Shown in pieces: positions 44,721 through 53,665 of a stretch of 64,000 nucleotides of DNA. The stretch spans positions 1,091,352-1,155,351 of the forward strand of contig CAVWAP010000004.1 of NCBI GenBank assembly GCA_963753055.1, given 5' to 3'. A model generated the notes under the pieces. That model ran no database searches and had not been told where the DNA came from. It saw only the letters and a list, made by a program, of their open reading frames with translations. This stretch comes from JAUWGC01 sp963753055 (GTDB lineage: Bacteria; Bacteroidota; Bacteroidia; Bacteroidales; B18-G4). Each line of letters starts with the position of its first letter. Position 1 is the first letter of the stretch. A program made the translations under genes and the position numbers.

Positions 44721-46792
44721 ATCATCTTCCCCCCACCAACCTGATCCCCAGCCTGTATCCTGAAGTAATACATTCCAGCCGGTAATCCTTCAGCATTCCA
44801 TTCAATCTGCTGTTCCCCTTTTTCTTGCCTTTCCTTTATCTCAAGCACGACCTGAGATTGTACATTGTAAACTGTAAACTGTACATTCCCGGGCTTGTCC
44901 AGGGTGTAATTCAGGATTGTTGATGTGGTGAAGGGATTGGGGTATTGCTTAATTTTAAAAATGTTCGACACTATTTTCGGAGATTCATTCATCTTCACCA
45001 TTCCACCATTGTCTGTATAAAAAATCGCTCCTTCACCTCCCACAACCCATCCTTGAGATGCATCTGTAAAGCACATACCCAGGAGTGCAAACTGATGCAG
45101 TTTATCCTGCAAATACCATGAATTTCCGCCATTACCAGTGTGATAAACATACCCCGAAACACCAAACATGTACCCGCTGAGAGTATCTGTAAAATAAATT
45201 CCATAAATAGGCGTATTTATTCCTGTTGAAACACTATCCCAGGTGCTTCCTCCATTTAATGTTTTAAGGATTTTGCCATCAATGCCACAGCACCACCCAT
45301 GAAGGCTATCAACAAAAAAAATATCACGCAGATTAAAGTCTTCAAATACCTGGATGTTCCAACTGCTGCCTGCATCATTGGTATGCAAAATTTCATTTCC
45401 TCCCGCAGCCCAGCCATTATTGTGATCTACAAAATGAACTCCCCATAGATTCACATCAGTTCCAGAACCCTGTTGCTCCCAATTTAACCCGCCATCTGAA
45501 GTATACAAGATAGTTCCTTCAAACCCAACAACCCATCCAGTTTCTTCGTCTGCAAAATGGCTGTCGCAAAGCGGTTTGGAAGTTCCGCTATTCTGTATAT
45601 CCCAGCTATAACCCCCGTTAGATGATTTGAGTATTATCCCATCAAAACCTATCGTCCACCCATTTTGGTTATCTGCAAATTCAATATCCATAAAATAACT
45701 GGGCACTCCGCTTGTTTGCTGCATCCAGGTAATACCGCCATCTAATGTGGAAAGAATTGTCCCGTTATCACCAGCAGCCCAACCTAAATAATTATCTATA
45801 AAATCCACCCCAAACAAGGATACTAATGTTACATAACTGGATTGATAATACCAACTAGCCCCACCATTAGTCGAGTGCAAAATATCCCCATGGGAACCTA
45901 CACACCACCCTGAATAATTATCAATAAACTGTACTGAAAATAATCGACTGTTGGGCTCTATTCCCTGCACATTCCACTGAATACCCCCATTTGTAGTATT
46001 CAGCAATAAATTCGCGCCAACTGCCCAGCCATGTAAGCTATCAGTAAAAAATACACTTTCAAGACGGTCATAGAACCTGTTATTTTGAAATTTCCAAGTC
46101 TGTCCGCCATCCGATGAATGCAAAATCGTACTATTATCGCCAACCATCCATCCATTTTGCAAATCGGGAAAATAGATACTCCAGCAAATTGTAATTGAAT
46201 CGCTCAGGATATTCCAGTTAGATCCCCCATCAGAGGTATGAATCACAAAACACAGATTATCCGGGTAGTTCATTTGTACTATAGCCCATCCGTCAAGGCT
46301 GTCATAAAAACAAAAATCCAATAATGCAGAGCCAGAAGATGTTGAGGTGGAGTATTGTAAATCCCATGACAAACCACCATCCGTTGTGTGAAGAATAGCC
46401 GTGTCGCTTAACAACCAGCCATTAAGCTCATCTATGAATTTAATATTGTAAATATGGCTTGTGCCACTGGTTTGTAGCTGCCAATTTGCACCACCATTTG
46501 ATGTATGCAATAATGTTCCTTCTTCTCCACCAATCCAACCATTCCATTGGTCAATAAAAGAAACACAATACAATTTATTTTTAAATGGATTAACCTGTGG
46601 TTCCCAGTTTTGACCGCCATCTGAAGTGCGAATGATGGTACCATTCGCACCTACAGCCCATCCATGGTTAGCGTTAATAAAGCAATGATCATATAAAGAA
46701 TTACCTTGTGGTACAGGATTTTGCCATTGCCATTGAGCATGAATGGAGGCACAGGTAAATATCAAAGCCAATATTGTTGTTAATCTTTTCAT
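44702..46792 (-). CDS. YCF48/BNR-repeat T9SS-exported propeller protein
   Basis: The 696-residue protein has a signal peptide (MKRLTTILALIFTCASIHAQ). It has about fourteen repeats of the form GWAVGxxGTILxTxDGGxxW(x)xQxSGTxxxL(x)xVxFxD(x)xN, the YCF48 (photosystem II assembly factor-like) propeller. A T9SS sorting domain follows (IKQYPNPFTTSTILNY, then AGMYYFRIQAGDQVGGGKM). The tail ISDI and stop come from a heptamer array. The ATG at 46792 is preferred to 46843, which lies inside the leader hairpin. The repeats are structural; a surface-binding role is inferred. Confidence 0.9.
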   Translation of the reverse strand: MKRLTTILALIFTCASIHAQWQWQNPVPQGNSLYDHCFINANHGWAVGANGTIIRTSDGGQNWEPQVNPFKNKLYCVSFIDQWNGWIGGEEGTLLHTSNGGANWQLQTSGTSHIYNIKFIDELNGWLLSDTAILHTTDGGLSWDLQYSTSTSSGSALLDFCFYDSLDGWAIVQMNYPDNLCFVIHTSDGGSNWNILSDSITICWSIYFPDLQNGWMVGDNSTILHSSDGGQTWKFQNNRFYDRLESVFFTDSLHGWAVGANLLLNTTNGGIQWNVQGIEPNSRLFSVQFIDNYSGWCVGSHGDILHSTNGGASWYYQSSYVTLVSLFGVDFIDNYLGWAAGDNGTILSTLDGGITWMQQTSGVPSYFMDIEFADNQNGWTIGFDGIILKSSNGGYSWDIQNSGTSKPLCDSHFADEETGWVVGFEGTILYTSDGGLNWEQQGSGTDVNLWGVHFVDHNNGWAAGGNEILHTNDAGSSWNIQVFEDFNLRDIFFVDSLHGWCCGIDGKILKTLNGGSTWDSVSTGINTPIYGIYFTDTLSGYMFGVSGYVYHTGNGGNSWYLQDKLHQFALLGMCFTDASQGWVVGGEGAIFYTDNGGMVKMNESPKIVSNIFKIKQYPNPFTTSTILNYTLDKPGNVQFTVYNVQSQVVLEIKERQEKGEQQIEWNAEGLPAGMYYFRIQAGDQVGGGKMIKISDI

Positions 46793-46828
46793 GATCCATG
46801 ATCTCTTTATGTAAAGGAAGCTAAACTG

Positions 46829-46901
46829 AGTATCCGGCAGCACAGATACTTCGATGGTCGGAAAGATATATAAAGGTACTTAAAAAGAGGGGGGTAGTCA
46901 A
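46829..46901 (-). promoter_or_regulatory. TTGACTA promoter with hairpin leader (YCF48-repeat gene)
   Basis: TTGACTA (46895-46901), 16 bp, TACCTTTA (46871-46878), 20 nt, then a hairpin (46829-46850): AGTATCTG pairs with CGGATACT around TGCTGC, with one U-G pair. Confidence 0.85.
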
Positions 46902-46902
46902 T

Positions 46903-46977
46903 AGATTGAGTGACTAGCGACCAGTGGTCAGCGACCAGTGAATCACTAACCACTAGCCACTAACCACTAGCCACTAT
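46903..46977. repeat. Heptamer array, CACTAAC/CACTAGC family
   Basis: Words GACCAGT, CACTAAC, CACTAGC, CACTAAC, CACTAGC and CACTATT lie between the promoter of the YCF48-repeat gene and the stop of the next receptor-L gene. Confidence 0.8.
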
Positions 46978-48374
46978 TCCATCTTCACCATCTTCCCGCC
47001 ACCTACCTTATCCCCAGCCTGTATCCTGAAGTAATATATCCCTGCTGGTAGTCCTTCAGCGTTCCATTGTAACTGTTGCTCTCCTCTTTCCCGCCATTCC
47101 TCTATCGTATATACAATCTGAGATTGTAAATTGTAAACTGTAAAGTGTATATTTTCAGGCTTGGAAAGCGTGAAAGAGAGGGTTGTGGAGATTGTGAAAG
47201 AGTTCGGGGAGACGTGGCATTCTTCGAGTATATACCTCTCCACAACAGAAACAGCATTCGCTTCACAAGAATCCTGAACTTCTTCAGGGCTGTTGCAACC
47301 GGAGGCATTGTGTTCTATTGTATAATCAGCACCAGGAATCGCAAGGTATTCGCAAACGCTTTGAACAGCACAAGTGGATAAGGAGGAATTAAATGAAATT
47401 CCTATGAAATCAATTGAATTAGCATAAATATTATCTAATCCTACTAAGGTAGATAAGCTTTCATTACAGATTATTATTAATCCCCCTTCAATTGATGTAA
47501 GGTTATCAAGGGCAGTTAAATCAGTAAGAGAAGGATTTCCAAAACAGGCACCTTCCCAACCTCTTAGACCAATTTGCAAAATTCCTCCTATGGATGAAAG
47601 GTTATTTAGCCCATATAAATCAACCAGTGATGCGTTATCAAAGATAAAAATGTCTCCTTCAACAGATAAAAGGTTGTATAAACCCGATAATGATTCAAGG
47701 TTATCATTTTGGGAGATGGCTAAACTCCCCAATATATCATTGATTCCCTGTAAGCCATCTAGATCAGAAAGAGATGCATTACCATATATTTCTATATCAC
47801 CCCCAATAGAAGTTAATTCTTCAAGGCCTGTCAGGCTAGTTAAAGAATCAGCTCCTTCAATCTCAAAGTTGCCCCCAATAGAAGTCAATCCCTCGAGTCC
47901 TGTCAGGCTGATTAGGGTACTAGGTCCAATACCAAAGTCTCCCCCGATTGAAATCAGTCCCTCAAGTCCAGCCAGGTTTATTAGGGCATTATCCCAAATA
48001 TAAAGGTTACCCCCGATTGAAATCAGTCCCTCTAATCCAATCAGGTAGATCAGGGAATTATTATTATTAATTATAAGGTCTCCTCCAATTGAAATTAGAT
48101 TCTCTAATCCTGAAAGGTTTGGTAAGTTGGCATTATGGTGGATAAGAAAAGTACCTCCAATGGAATTAAGTACATTTAAACCATTCAGGTTATTTATCAT
48201 GCCTCCACTATGAATGTTCACATCCCCTTCTATTTCCGTACAATTGGGATAGTTTGTCTGAAAATTGTCTATCTGCGTTTGGTGATAAAATTCAATACCT
48301 TCTGGAAGGCAGGATTGTGCAATAACTGCTATTGGAAATACTATGGATAAGAATATCAAGGCTATTGTTTTCAT
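46974..48374 (-). CDS. Receptor-L/LRR-like T9SS-exported protein (single module)
   Basis: The 466-residue protein has a signal peptide (MKTIALIFLSIVFPIAVIAQ). It has one Cys-framed module with about twelve LxxLxGLxxLxSIGGDLxI repeats, ending in STCAVQSVCEYLA and NASGC. A sorting domain follows (CHVSPNSFTISTTLSF, GEQQLQWNAEGL, AGIYYFRIQAGDKVGGGKMVKME). The usual PNPF is PNSF here. The leader core (48410-48431) is retained, but the TTGACTA/TATCTTTA elements are not recognisable upstream, so this copy may be poorly expressed or differently regulated. Confidence 0.88.
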   Translation of the reverse strand: MKTIALIFLSIVFPIAVIAQSCLPEGIEFYHQTQIDNFQTNYPNCTEIEGDVNIHSGGMINNLNGLNVLNSIGGTFLIHHNANLPNLSGLENLISIGGDLIINNNNSLIYLIGLEGLISIGGNLYIWDNALINLAGLEGLISIGGDFGIGPSTLISLTGLEGLTSIGGNFEIEGADSLTSLTGLEELTSIGGDIEIYGNASLSDLDGLQGINDILGSLAISQNDNLESLSGLYNLLSVEGDIFIFDNASLVDLYGLNNLSSIGGILQIGLRGWEGACFGNPSLTDLTALDNLTSIEGGLIIICNESLSTLVGLDNIYANSIDFIGISFNSSLSTCAVQSVCEYLAIPGADYTIEHNASGCNSPEEVQDSCEANAVSVVERYILEECHVSPNSFTISTTLSFTLSKPENIHFTVYNLQSQIVYTIEEWRERGEQQLQWNAEGLPAGIYYFRIQAGDKVGGGKMVKME

Positions 48375-48409
48375 GGTTAATTGATTTGAATTAATAATAA
48401 TGTAATCTT

Positions 48410-48431
48410 AGTATCTGGCAGCACAGACATT
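48410..48431 (-). promoter_or_regulatory. Hairpin leader without its promoter
   Basis: The minus strand has ATGTCTG, TGCTGC, CAGATACT, which can fold like the other leaders. The promoter elements expected 20 nt further upstream are replaced by unrelated sequence. Confidence 0.65.
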
Positions 48432-48465
48432 TCGATGAGGGCGAACGGGGTACAGAAAAATCACA

Positions 48466-48550
48466 AATCATGTACACATGTACACATGTTCGCATTTAGC
48501 ATGGATTACTTCGTAAATGTGTCCATGCGTCTATGCGTCCATGCGAATAT
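48466..48550. repeat. Octamer arrays
   Basis: Two sets of 8-bp words: ATGTACAC, ATGTACAC, ATGTTCGC, and later ATGTGTCC, ATGCGTCT, ATGCGTCC. The second set matches the family at 28088-28112. Confidence 0.75.
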
Positions 48551-48557
48551 GACTTAG

Positions 48558-49868
48558 TTATTCCATCTTTACAATCTTCTCACTACCAAGCATCTCACCG
48601 GCCTGTATTCTGAAATAATACATGCCAGCCGGCAATCCTTCCGCGTTCCATTGCAGCGTTTGCTTTCCTTTCCCCTGTTCTTCCTCCATTCTATACACTA
48701 TCTGAGATTGAACATTGTAAACTGTAAATCGTATATTCCCTGGCTTATCCAGCGTGTAAGAAAGGGTTGTGTGAGTGGCGAAGGGGTTGGGATACACTGT
48801 TGAAATTAAATCTGATTTGTGTTCGGTAATTCCAGGTGGAGTCGGCAGGGTTTCACCAATGGCATAGCCGATCTTCAAATGACTCGCTAAATCTCTAGTT
48901 CCATCATACCACATTTTTAACCGGCCTTCATGAATGAGGACACTTTTGTAACGTACCCAGTCCTCATCCCATTCACCTTGTTTCCCCACATCCAGTACAG
49001 GTTCGTCGTTGTTTTGAACTTCCCAGTTTATACCATCCAGGGAGGTAGCATATCCAATCCTTAAATATTTGAATGTGGCGGAGCTGGTTCCGTCCCATCC
49101 TGTAAAATACATACGAAAAGTGTCTGCATATTCTATTACATTTGGCCCGGAAGCCCAAACGTCATAAAAGCTATCTGCTGGACCCGGTGATGTAACAGGA
49201 TTATTTAGGGTATCTTTGATCCAATTGATACCATCCTGTGAGCTTGCATAACCCACCAGGGCGGGATTAAACCATGATCCTCCTTCCCATCCGAAGTACC
49301 ACATATGGTATGTTTGCCCGTCATAGATTACAGAAGGCCCGTTAACAAAAGCATCATCCCAGGAGCCTGACGAACCTTTTTCCAAAACAGGTATAGAATT
49401 TAATGTCCATTTGGCTGAATCTTCGGAGTAATAGGCATATCCAATAGCAAAGGTGAAAGCGTTATCCTCAGAACCAACAAACCACATCTTCAGCGTATCA
49501 TTTACCCTTAGGACGCTTCCCGGATATCTATGTAAATCCCATTCTCCCGGGTTTCCCGGATATATCACTGGTTTGTCATCAATGATCCAGTTGATGCCAT
49601 CCATTGACTCTGCGTAAGCGATACCACATTTGTTACTCATGGTATCTTTTCCACAAAACCACATTTTGAATACATCGTCTTCAAAAATCACAACAGGGAA
49701 TGATGCTGTATTAGTTGACCAGGGTGCAGACTCTATAACCGGGTTGCTTTCGTATTTTTCCCAGTTTACCCAGTCTTTTATCCAGTCTTGCGCTTTCGTG
49801 TGTGAATGAAATGAAAATATAATGACCAATACAAGCATGATCGTTTTGATGTGTAAATGTTTTTTCAT
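48558..49868 (-). CDS. Secreted five-bladed propeller protein with T9SS sorting domain
   Basis: The 436-residue paralog of 40923-42179 has a signal peptide (MKKHLHIKTIMLVLVIIFSF to TKAQ). It has five blades with MWF/WYxG, GYAxSxDGIxW and G(x)WDxxWV motifs, and a sorting domain (STVYPNPFATHTTLSY, GKQTLQWNAEGL, AGMYYFRIQAGEM). A Shine-Dalgarno (GGAGG) sits 5 bp before the ATG at 49868. It lies 143 bp downstream of the hybrid two-component regulator gene on the same strand. Its central sequence is close to the 40923 paralog, but its sorting domain is of the NAEGLPAGMYYF type instead, showing a swap of the terminal cassette. Confidence 0.88.
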   Translation of the reverse strand: MKKHLHIKTIMLVLVIIFSFHSHTKAQDWIKDWVNWEKYESNPVIESAPWSTNTASFPVVIFEDDVFKMWFCGKDTMSNKCGIAYAESMDGINWIIDDKPVIYPGNPGEWDLHRYPGSVLRVNDTLKMWFVGSEDNAFTFAIGYAYYSEDSAKWTLNSIPVLEKGSSGSWDDAFVNGPSVIYDGQTYHMWYFGWEGGSWFNPALVGYASSQDGINWIKDTLNNPVTSPGPADSFYDVWASGPNVIEYADTFRMYFTGWDGTSSATFKYLRIGYATSLDGINWEVQNNDEPVLDVGKQGEWDEDWVRYKSVLIHEGRLKMWYDGTRDLASHLKIGYAIGETLPTPPGITEHKSDLISTVYPNPFATHTTLSYTLDKPGNIRFTVYNVQSQIVYRMEEEQGKGKQTLQWNAEGLPAGMYYFRIQAGEMLGSEKIVKME

Positions 49869-50011
49869 GACAACCTCCAATTTTTAAATGAGTTAGCTTT
49901 ATGCTTTAAAGGTATTGCATGAAAGATCTTTCGGCATTCACTATTGTTGCAGACTTTTGCCCAAATGTAAACGAATAGAGAGGGTTGCCATATGTAGCAT
50001 TCAGCTGTTGC

Positions 50012-53000
50012 CTAGGAATGATCACTCATATACGTTGAGGGTGACTGGCCAAACAACTTACGGAAACTTCGTGTGAAATATGATTGTGAACTGAACCCGA
50101 CATCATATGCAATTTCACTAACGGTACCGCTTTTATGGACCAGCATTTCGGCCGCCTTATTTAAACGAACAAAACGCAAGAACTCTGAAGCCGATTGACC
50201 GATCAGAGCCCTGATCTTGCGGTGCAATGCCTGGCGGCTCATGGCCATTTCTTTACTGAAGCTGTTCACATTGAAATCGGGTTCCGATAAATGCTTGTTT
50301 ATCACATCCAATGATCTCTTAAGAAACTTCTTGTCCATATCAGAAAGTCCGGATGAAGGAATCATTAAAGTGGGGATACGTTTTTCATTCCAAAAATCGG
50401 CAATAAACTTTTCCCGGAGTCGCTGCCTTTGCATTACCAGGTTTTTCACCCTTACCCCAAGCTCTTTTTTATCGAAAGGTTTAGCCAGGTAATCATCCGC
50501 ACCGGTCTCCAATCCCTCGATTTTATCTTCAGAAGAGGCCCTGGCTGTTAGCAGTATGACCGGGATATGGCATGTGCGCTCATCCGATTTGACTTTCCGG
50601 CAAAATTCATTGCCGTCCATCCCCGGCATCATCACATCGCTGATGATGATGTCAGGAATGGTTGAAATGACTTTTTCAAATCCATCCAAACCATCAACAG
50701 CTTCTAAAATCCGGTACTCTTCTTCGAAGTATTCACGGATATAGATACGCATATCGGCGTTGTCTTCAACGATAAGCAATAAGGGATTCCCGGTTTTCTG
50801 TCTCAATCCCTCACTGACTTTCTCCACCATTTCGGGAGAGGACAAGGCCGGCGGCTGGCCAGCAACTGAGGTCGGACGACTTGTCTCTATCACTTCTTTT
50901 CCACTAATCTCATCCTCTCTCAGATGATCCTTCCCTAATGGCAGGATCACAGTAAAAGTGGTTCCTTTACCTACTTCAGATTCAACACTGATTCTCCCAT
51001 GGTGCATCTTCACCAGTTCTCTCGCCAGTGTCAGCCCGACACCGGTTCCCTCTGCGTGATTTCTGATGCTCTCTTCTGCACGGTAGAAACGGTCAAAGAT
51101 GTAGGGGAGTCTGTCTTTATCAATTCCTGAACCAGTGTCAATGACAGATATGATTACAGCATCTTGAAGCTTGTGACGCGTGACGCGTGACGCGTGACCA
51201 GGGTCTTGAGTCCTTAGTCTTGCGTCTTGTGTCTTGCTTCTTGCCACTTGAAGCGTTATAGATCCACCATCACCAGTAAACTTGAAAGCATTCGAGAGCA
51301 GGTTATTCATGATCTGCTCGAACTTTTCGCGGTCGATCCAGGCGTTTATTTTCTTATTTTCAGCTGTGAATGTTAATGATATGTTCTTCTGTTTGGCCAG
51401 GGATTCGAAGGACTGGATATAGTTGTTCAGTAGATTTACGATATCTGTTTCACAGACTTGCAACTGCATTTTCCCAGATTCGAGCTTTGATATATCCAGC
51501 AGGTTATTAATGAGGATCCGCAGTTTCCCGGCATAGCGGACAGCTGTTTGGATTTCATTTCTGGTTTGATCTTTAAGGTCGGTGGCGAGAGCATTTTTCA
51601 AAGGACCCAAGATAAGTGTGAGTGGGGTACGAAATTCATGAGACACATTGGCAAAGAATTTTGATTTGGTGTGATCCAGTTCTTTCAACTTATCGGCCTC
51701 TACTCTTTTAATATCCAGGTCATGTCGTAATTTTTGTTCCTTATATGCGAACCTGATCTTTCTTTGCCTTATATAATACAAGATAACCAGAACCATTAGT
51801 AGAACAAATCCTGTCAGGGAAAAGAGAATAATCCTAGATTGCCTGATTTTAATGTCTTGGAGCGCTTTTTGGTTTTCGAGTAAGGAAATTGTATTGTTAA
51901 TTTTCTCATTTTCTGAATCAGCTTCAAGGATGGCTACCAAATTTCGGTTCTCTCCCTTGCTTATTTTGAATCTGATCTTTTCTTTAAGTTTGTATTGTTC
52001 AAGGGCATGTTGATAATCACCTTCTTGGAAAAACAATCTATACAATCCAATATGTGCAAGGTATTTATTATATCTCAAGAAAAATTGAGTATTGTAAGCA
52101 CGGAAAGGGGATTCATATTCTTTAAAAGAGAAATTATCCAGACCCTTGTCCGCAATATCGATTGCTTTCAGGTATAATTCAACTGCCTCTTTATGTTCAC
52201 CCTTCATTTTTTTATCCATGGCCATATTACCGTAAATAAGGATTAGCACGCCATGATCCGGATTTACATGTTCAATAATATTTTTTGCTTGCCGGAGATA
52301 ATCATATCCTTTCATAATGTTTTCTTCCTCGTCAGTATCAATATAGGTAAATCCAATATTACTTAGAATACTACTTAATCCTACACTGGTTGTTTCGCTT
52401 GAATCATAACGGTCTTTCATAACTTCATACGCTTTAAAAAACCATTCCAATCCCTTGTCGAGGAAGTCAGCAGAATCCTTGTTCTCATACCATTTGTAAC
52501 AATAACTATTCCCATAATTCTGGTAGGCCATAAAAAGCAACTTGGGATTGGGATGCTGATCAAGAATTTTCAATGTATGATCAAGATAATACATTGCAGA
52601 GTCATATTGATGCGTTACACCATAGTTAAAAAAATGACTTAGGGTATACGCTGCATATGCTTCTCCTTTAGGATTTGAGACTTTTTTATAAACATTTAGT
52701 GCCTGCCGGCAATACTCAAGTGCTTTGTTGTATCTTCCAGCTGTCCAATTCAGCAACGCCAATTCGAGATAGGTTTCTGCAAGCTCATTGATAGGATCTA
52801 AATCTTCATAAACCCTTAGTGCATTTAAAAAATTTATGGTTGAAAGTTTAAGACTGTCTGAAAAAGCATAAGCCATTCCCAGGTTAAAATAACCATCACC
52901 TTTGCCTTTGATATAGTTAGCCTGTTCGGAATAATTGATGGTATGTTGAGCAATAGAGATACTGCTGTCGGGATCATCACGGCACAGGGCCAAAGAAAGC

Positions 53001-53182
53001 TTATACAAAGCATCAATATTTTGTTCCCCTTTTAAACCTGGAATAACCTTTTGCAGGCTATCTACATTGATCTCTTCCATTTCCCAGGCAAGTTGAGCAC
53101 GACCGAATTGAGGTAACAGAGATAATGATAATATTAATAAAAGGGATAATGATAAAGAGTATTTTACAGAAAAGAATTGCAT
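50012..53182 (-). CDS. Hybrid two-component system regulator: TPR sensor, kinase, receiver, AraC
   Basis: The 1056-residue single-polypeptide regulator has a signal/anchor (1-29). A TPR sensor region (about 30-430) begins LAWEMEEINVDSLQKVIP. A transmembrane helix lies at about 451-471. HisKA has His515 in NVSHEFRTP, and the ATPase domain (about 610-750) has NNLLSNAFKFTGDGG, IDTGSGI and GTGVGLTLA. The receiver has Asp849 in IIISDVMMPGMDG, and the AraC-type helix-turn-helix is at about 955-1052. Residues about 647-674 are an insertion encoded by a heptamer array in the ATPase domain. It differs from classic Bacteroides HTCS in using a TPR rather than a Reg_prop periplasmic sensor. The likely target is the propeller gene just downstream. 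Confidence 0.93.
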   Translation of the reverse strand: MQFFSVKYSLSLSLLLILSLSLLPQFGRAQLAWEMEEINVDSLQKVIPGLKGEQNIDALYKLSLALCRDDPDSSISIAQHTINYSEQANYIKGKGDGYFNLGMAYAFSDSLKLSTINFLNALRVYEDLDPINELAETYLELALLNWTAGRYNKALEYCRQALNVYKKVSNPKGEAYAAYTLSHFFNYGVTHQYDSAMYYLDHTLKILDQHPNPKLLFMAYQNYGNSYCYKWYENKDSADFLDKGLEWFFKAYEVMKDRYDSSETTSVGLSSILSNIGFTYIDTDEEENIMKGYDYLRQAKNIIEHVNPDHGVLILIYGNMAMDKKMKGEHKEAVELYLKAIDIADKGLDNFSFKEYESPFRAYNTQFFLRYNKYLAHIGLYRLFFQEGDYQHALEQYKLKEKIRFKISKGENRNLVAILEADSENEKINNTISLLENQKALQDIKIRQSRIILFSLTGFVLLMVLVILYYIRQRKIRFAYKEQKLRHDLDIKRVEADKLKELDHTKSKFFANVSHEFRTPLTLILGPLKNALATDLKDQTRNEIQTAVRYAGKLRILINNLLDISKLESGKMQLQVCETDIVNLLNNYIQSFESLAKQKNISLTFTAENKKINAWIDREKFEQIMNNLLSNAFKFTGDGGSITLQVARSKTQDARLRTQDPGHASRVTRHKLQDAVIISVIDTGSGIDKDRLPYIFDRFYRAEESIRNHAEGTGVGLTLARELVKMHHGRISVESEVGKGTTFTVILPLGKDHLREDEISGKEVIETSRPTSVAGQPPALSSPEMVEKVSEGLRQKTGNPLLLIVEDNADMRIYIREYFEEEYRILEAVDGLDGFEKVISTIPDIIISDVMMPGMDGNEFCRKVKSDERTCHIPVILLTARASSEDKIEGLETGADDYLAKPFDKKELGVRVKNLVMQRQRLREKFIADFWNEKRIPTLMIPSSGLSDMDKKFLKRSLDVINKHLSEPDFNVNSFSKEMAMSRQALHRKIRALIGQSASEFLRFVRLNKAAEMLVHKSGTVSEIAYDVGFSSQSYFTRSFRKLFGQSPSTYMSDHS
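51162..51245. repeat. Twelve in-frame heptamers inside a kinase ATPase domain
   Basis: On the minus strand the words GCAAGAC, ACAAGAC, GCAAGAC, TAAGGAC, TCAAGAC and three exact ACGCGTC fill 84 bp (28 codons) without breaking the frame. Confidence 0.85.
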
Positions 53183-53252
53183 AATCTCTTATGTTTCAAT
53201 CAGTTTAGCTGTATTAAATTAGTACCAACGAAACTTATTGTAGAGCTAAGTG

Positions 53253-53325
53253 AATACTTGGCAGCACAGACACGTCAATGGTCGGAGAGATATACAAAGA
53301 TACTCAATATGAGAGGGATAGTCAA
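53253..53325 (-). promoter_or_regulatory. TTGACTA promoter with leader (hybrid regulator gene)
   Basis: TTGACTA (53319-53325), 16 bp, TATCTTTG (53295-53302), 20 nt, then the leader core (53253-53274). The right arm reads CAAGTATT, so the hairpin is weaker than in the other copies, although GTGTCTGTGCTGCC is kept. Confidence 0.8.
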
Positions 53326-53330
53326 GTAAA

Positions 53331-53500
53331 TGAAACCAGCTTTTCACGAGCATTGCGAAGTGAAGAGCAATGGTTGAATTTATCCCGCGGAGCGGAGTGA
53401 GGCGGGAGCCAGTGAACACTGAACACTCCCGATAGCTATCGGGACTGAACAGAAAATCATAAATCAGATAGTCACGAATCAGATATCAGAGATCTTAATG
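53331..53500. repeat. Bipartite hairpin element, palindrome and heptamers
   Basis: The 85-bp element (53331-53412) seen also at 44576 and 61437 is followed by CACTGAA words. A perfect palindrome CCCGATAGCTATCGGG lies at 53428-53443, then ATCAGAT words. It spans most of the divergent gap between the hybrid regulator and the T9SS pseudogene. Confidence 0.85.
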
Positions 53501-53591
53501 ATCTTCCGTTAATGAGAACCAGATATTGACAAGGTCCATGAATCCATATTTGACCTCATTCTAATTTTTTTGTATATTGCATACGTAAATA

Positions 53592-53610
53592 GCCCTATGG
53601 GCTTTTTTTA
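53592..53610 (+). terminator. Intrinsic-terminator-like hairpin in a 5' leader
   Basis: AGCCC-TAT-GGGCT followed by seven T residues, about 56 bp before the ATG at 53666. It is conserved in the duplicate copy at 61693-61711. Confidence 0.55.
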
Positions 53611-53665
53611 TCTGTTCATACGGATAAATATTTACACCAATTAAACCCTAAAAAGTAAGCAGAAG

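Noticed and set aside
53428..53443. CCCGATAGCTATCGGG as an operator
   Set aside because: It lies among other palindromic repeats, has a copy in the duplicated block, and is not positioned relative to a promoter. A dispersed palindrome is the simpler reading.
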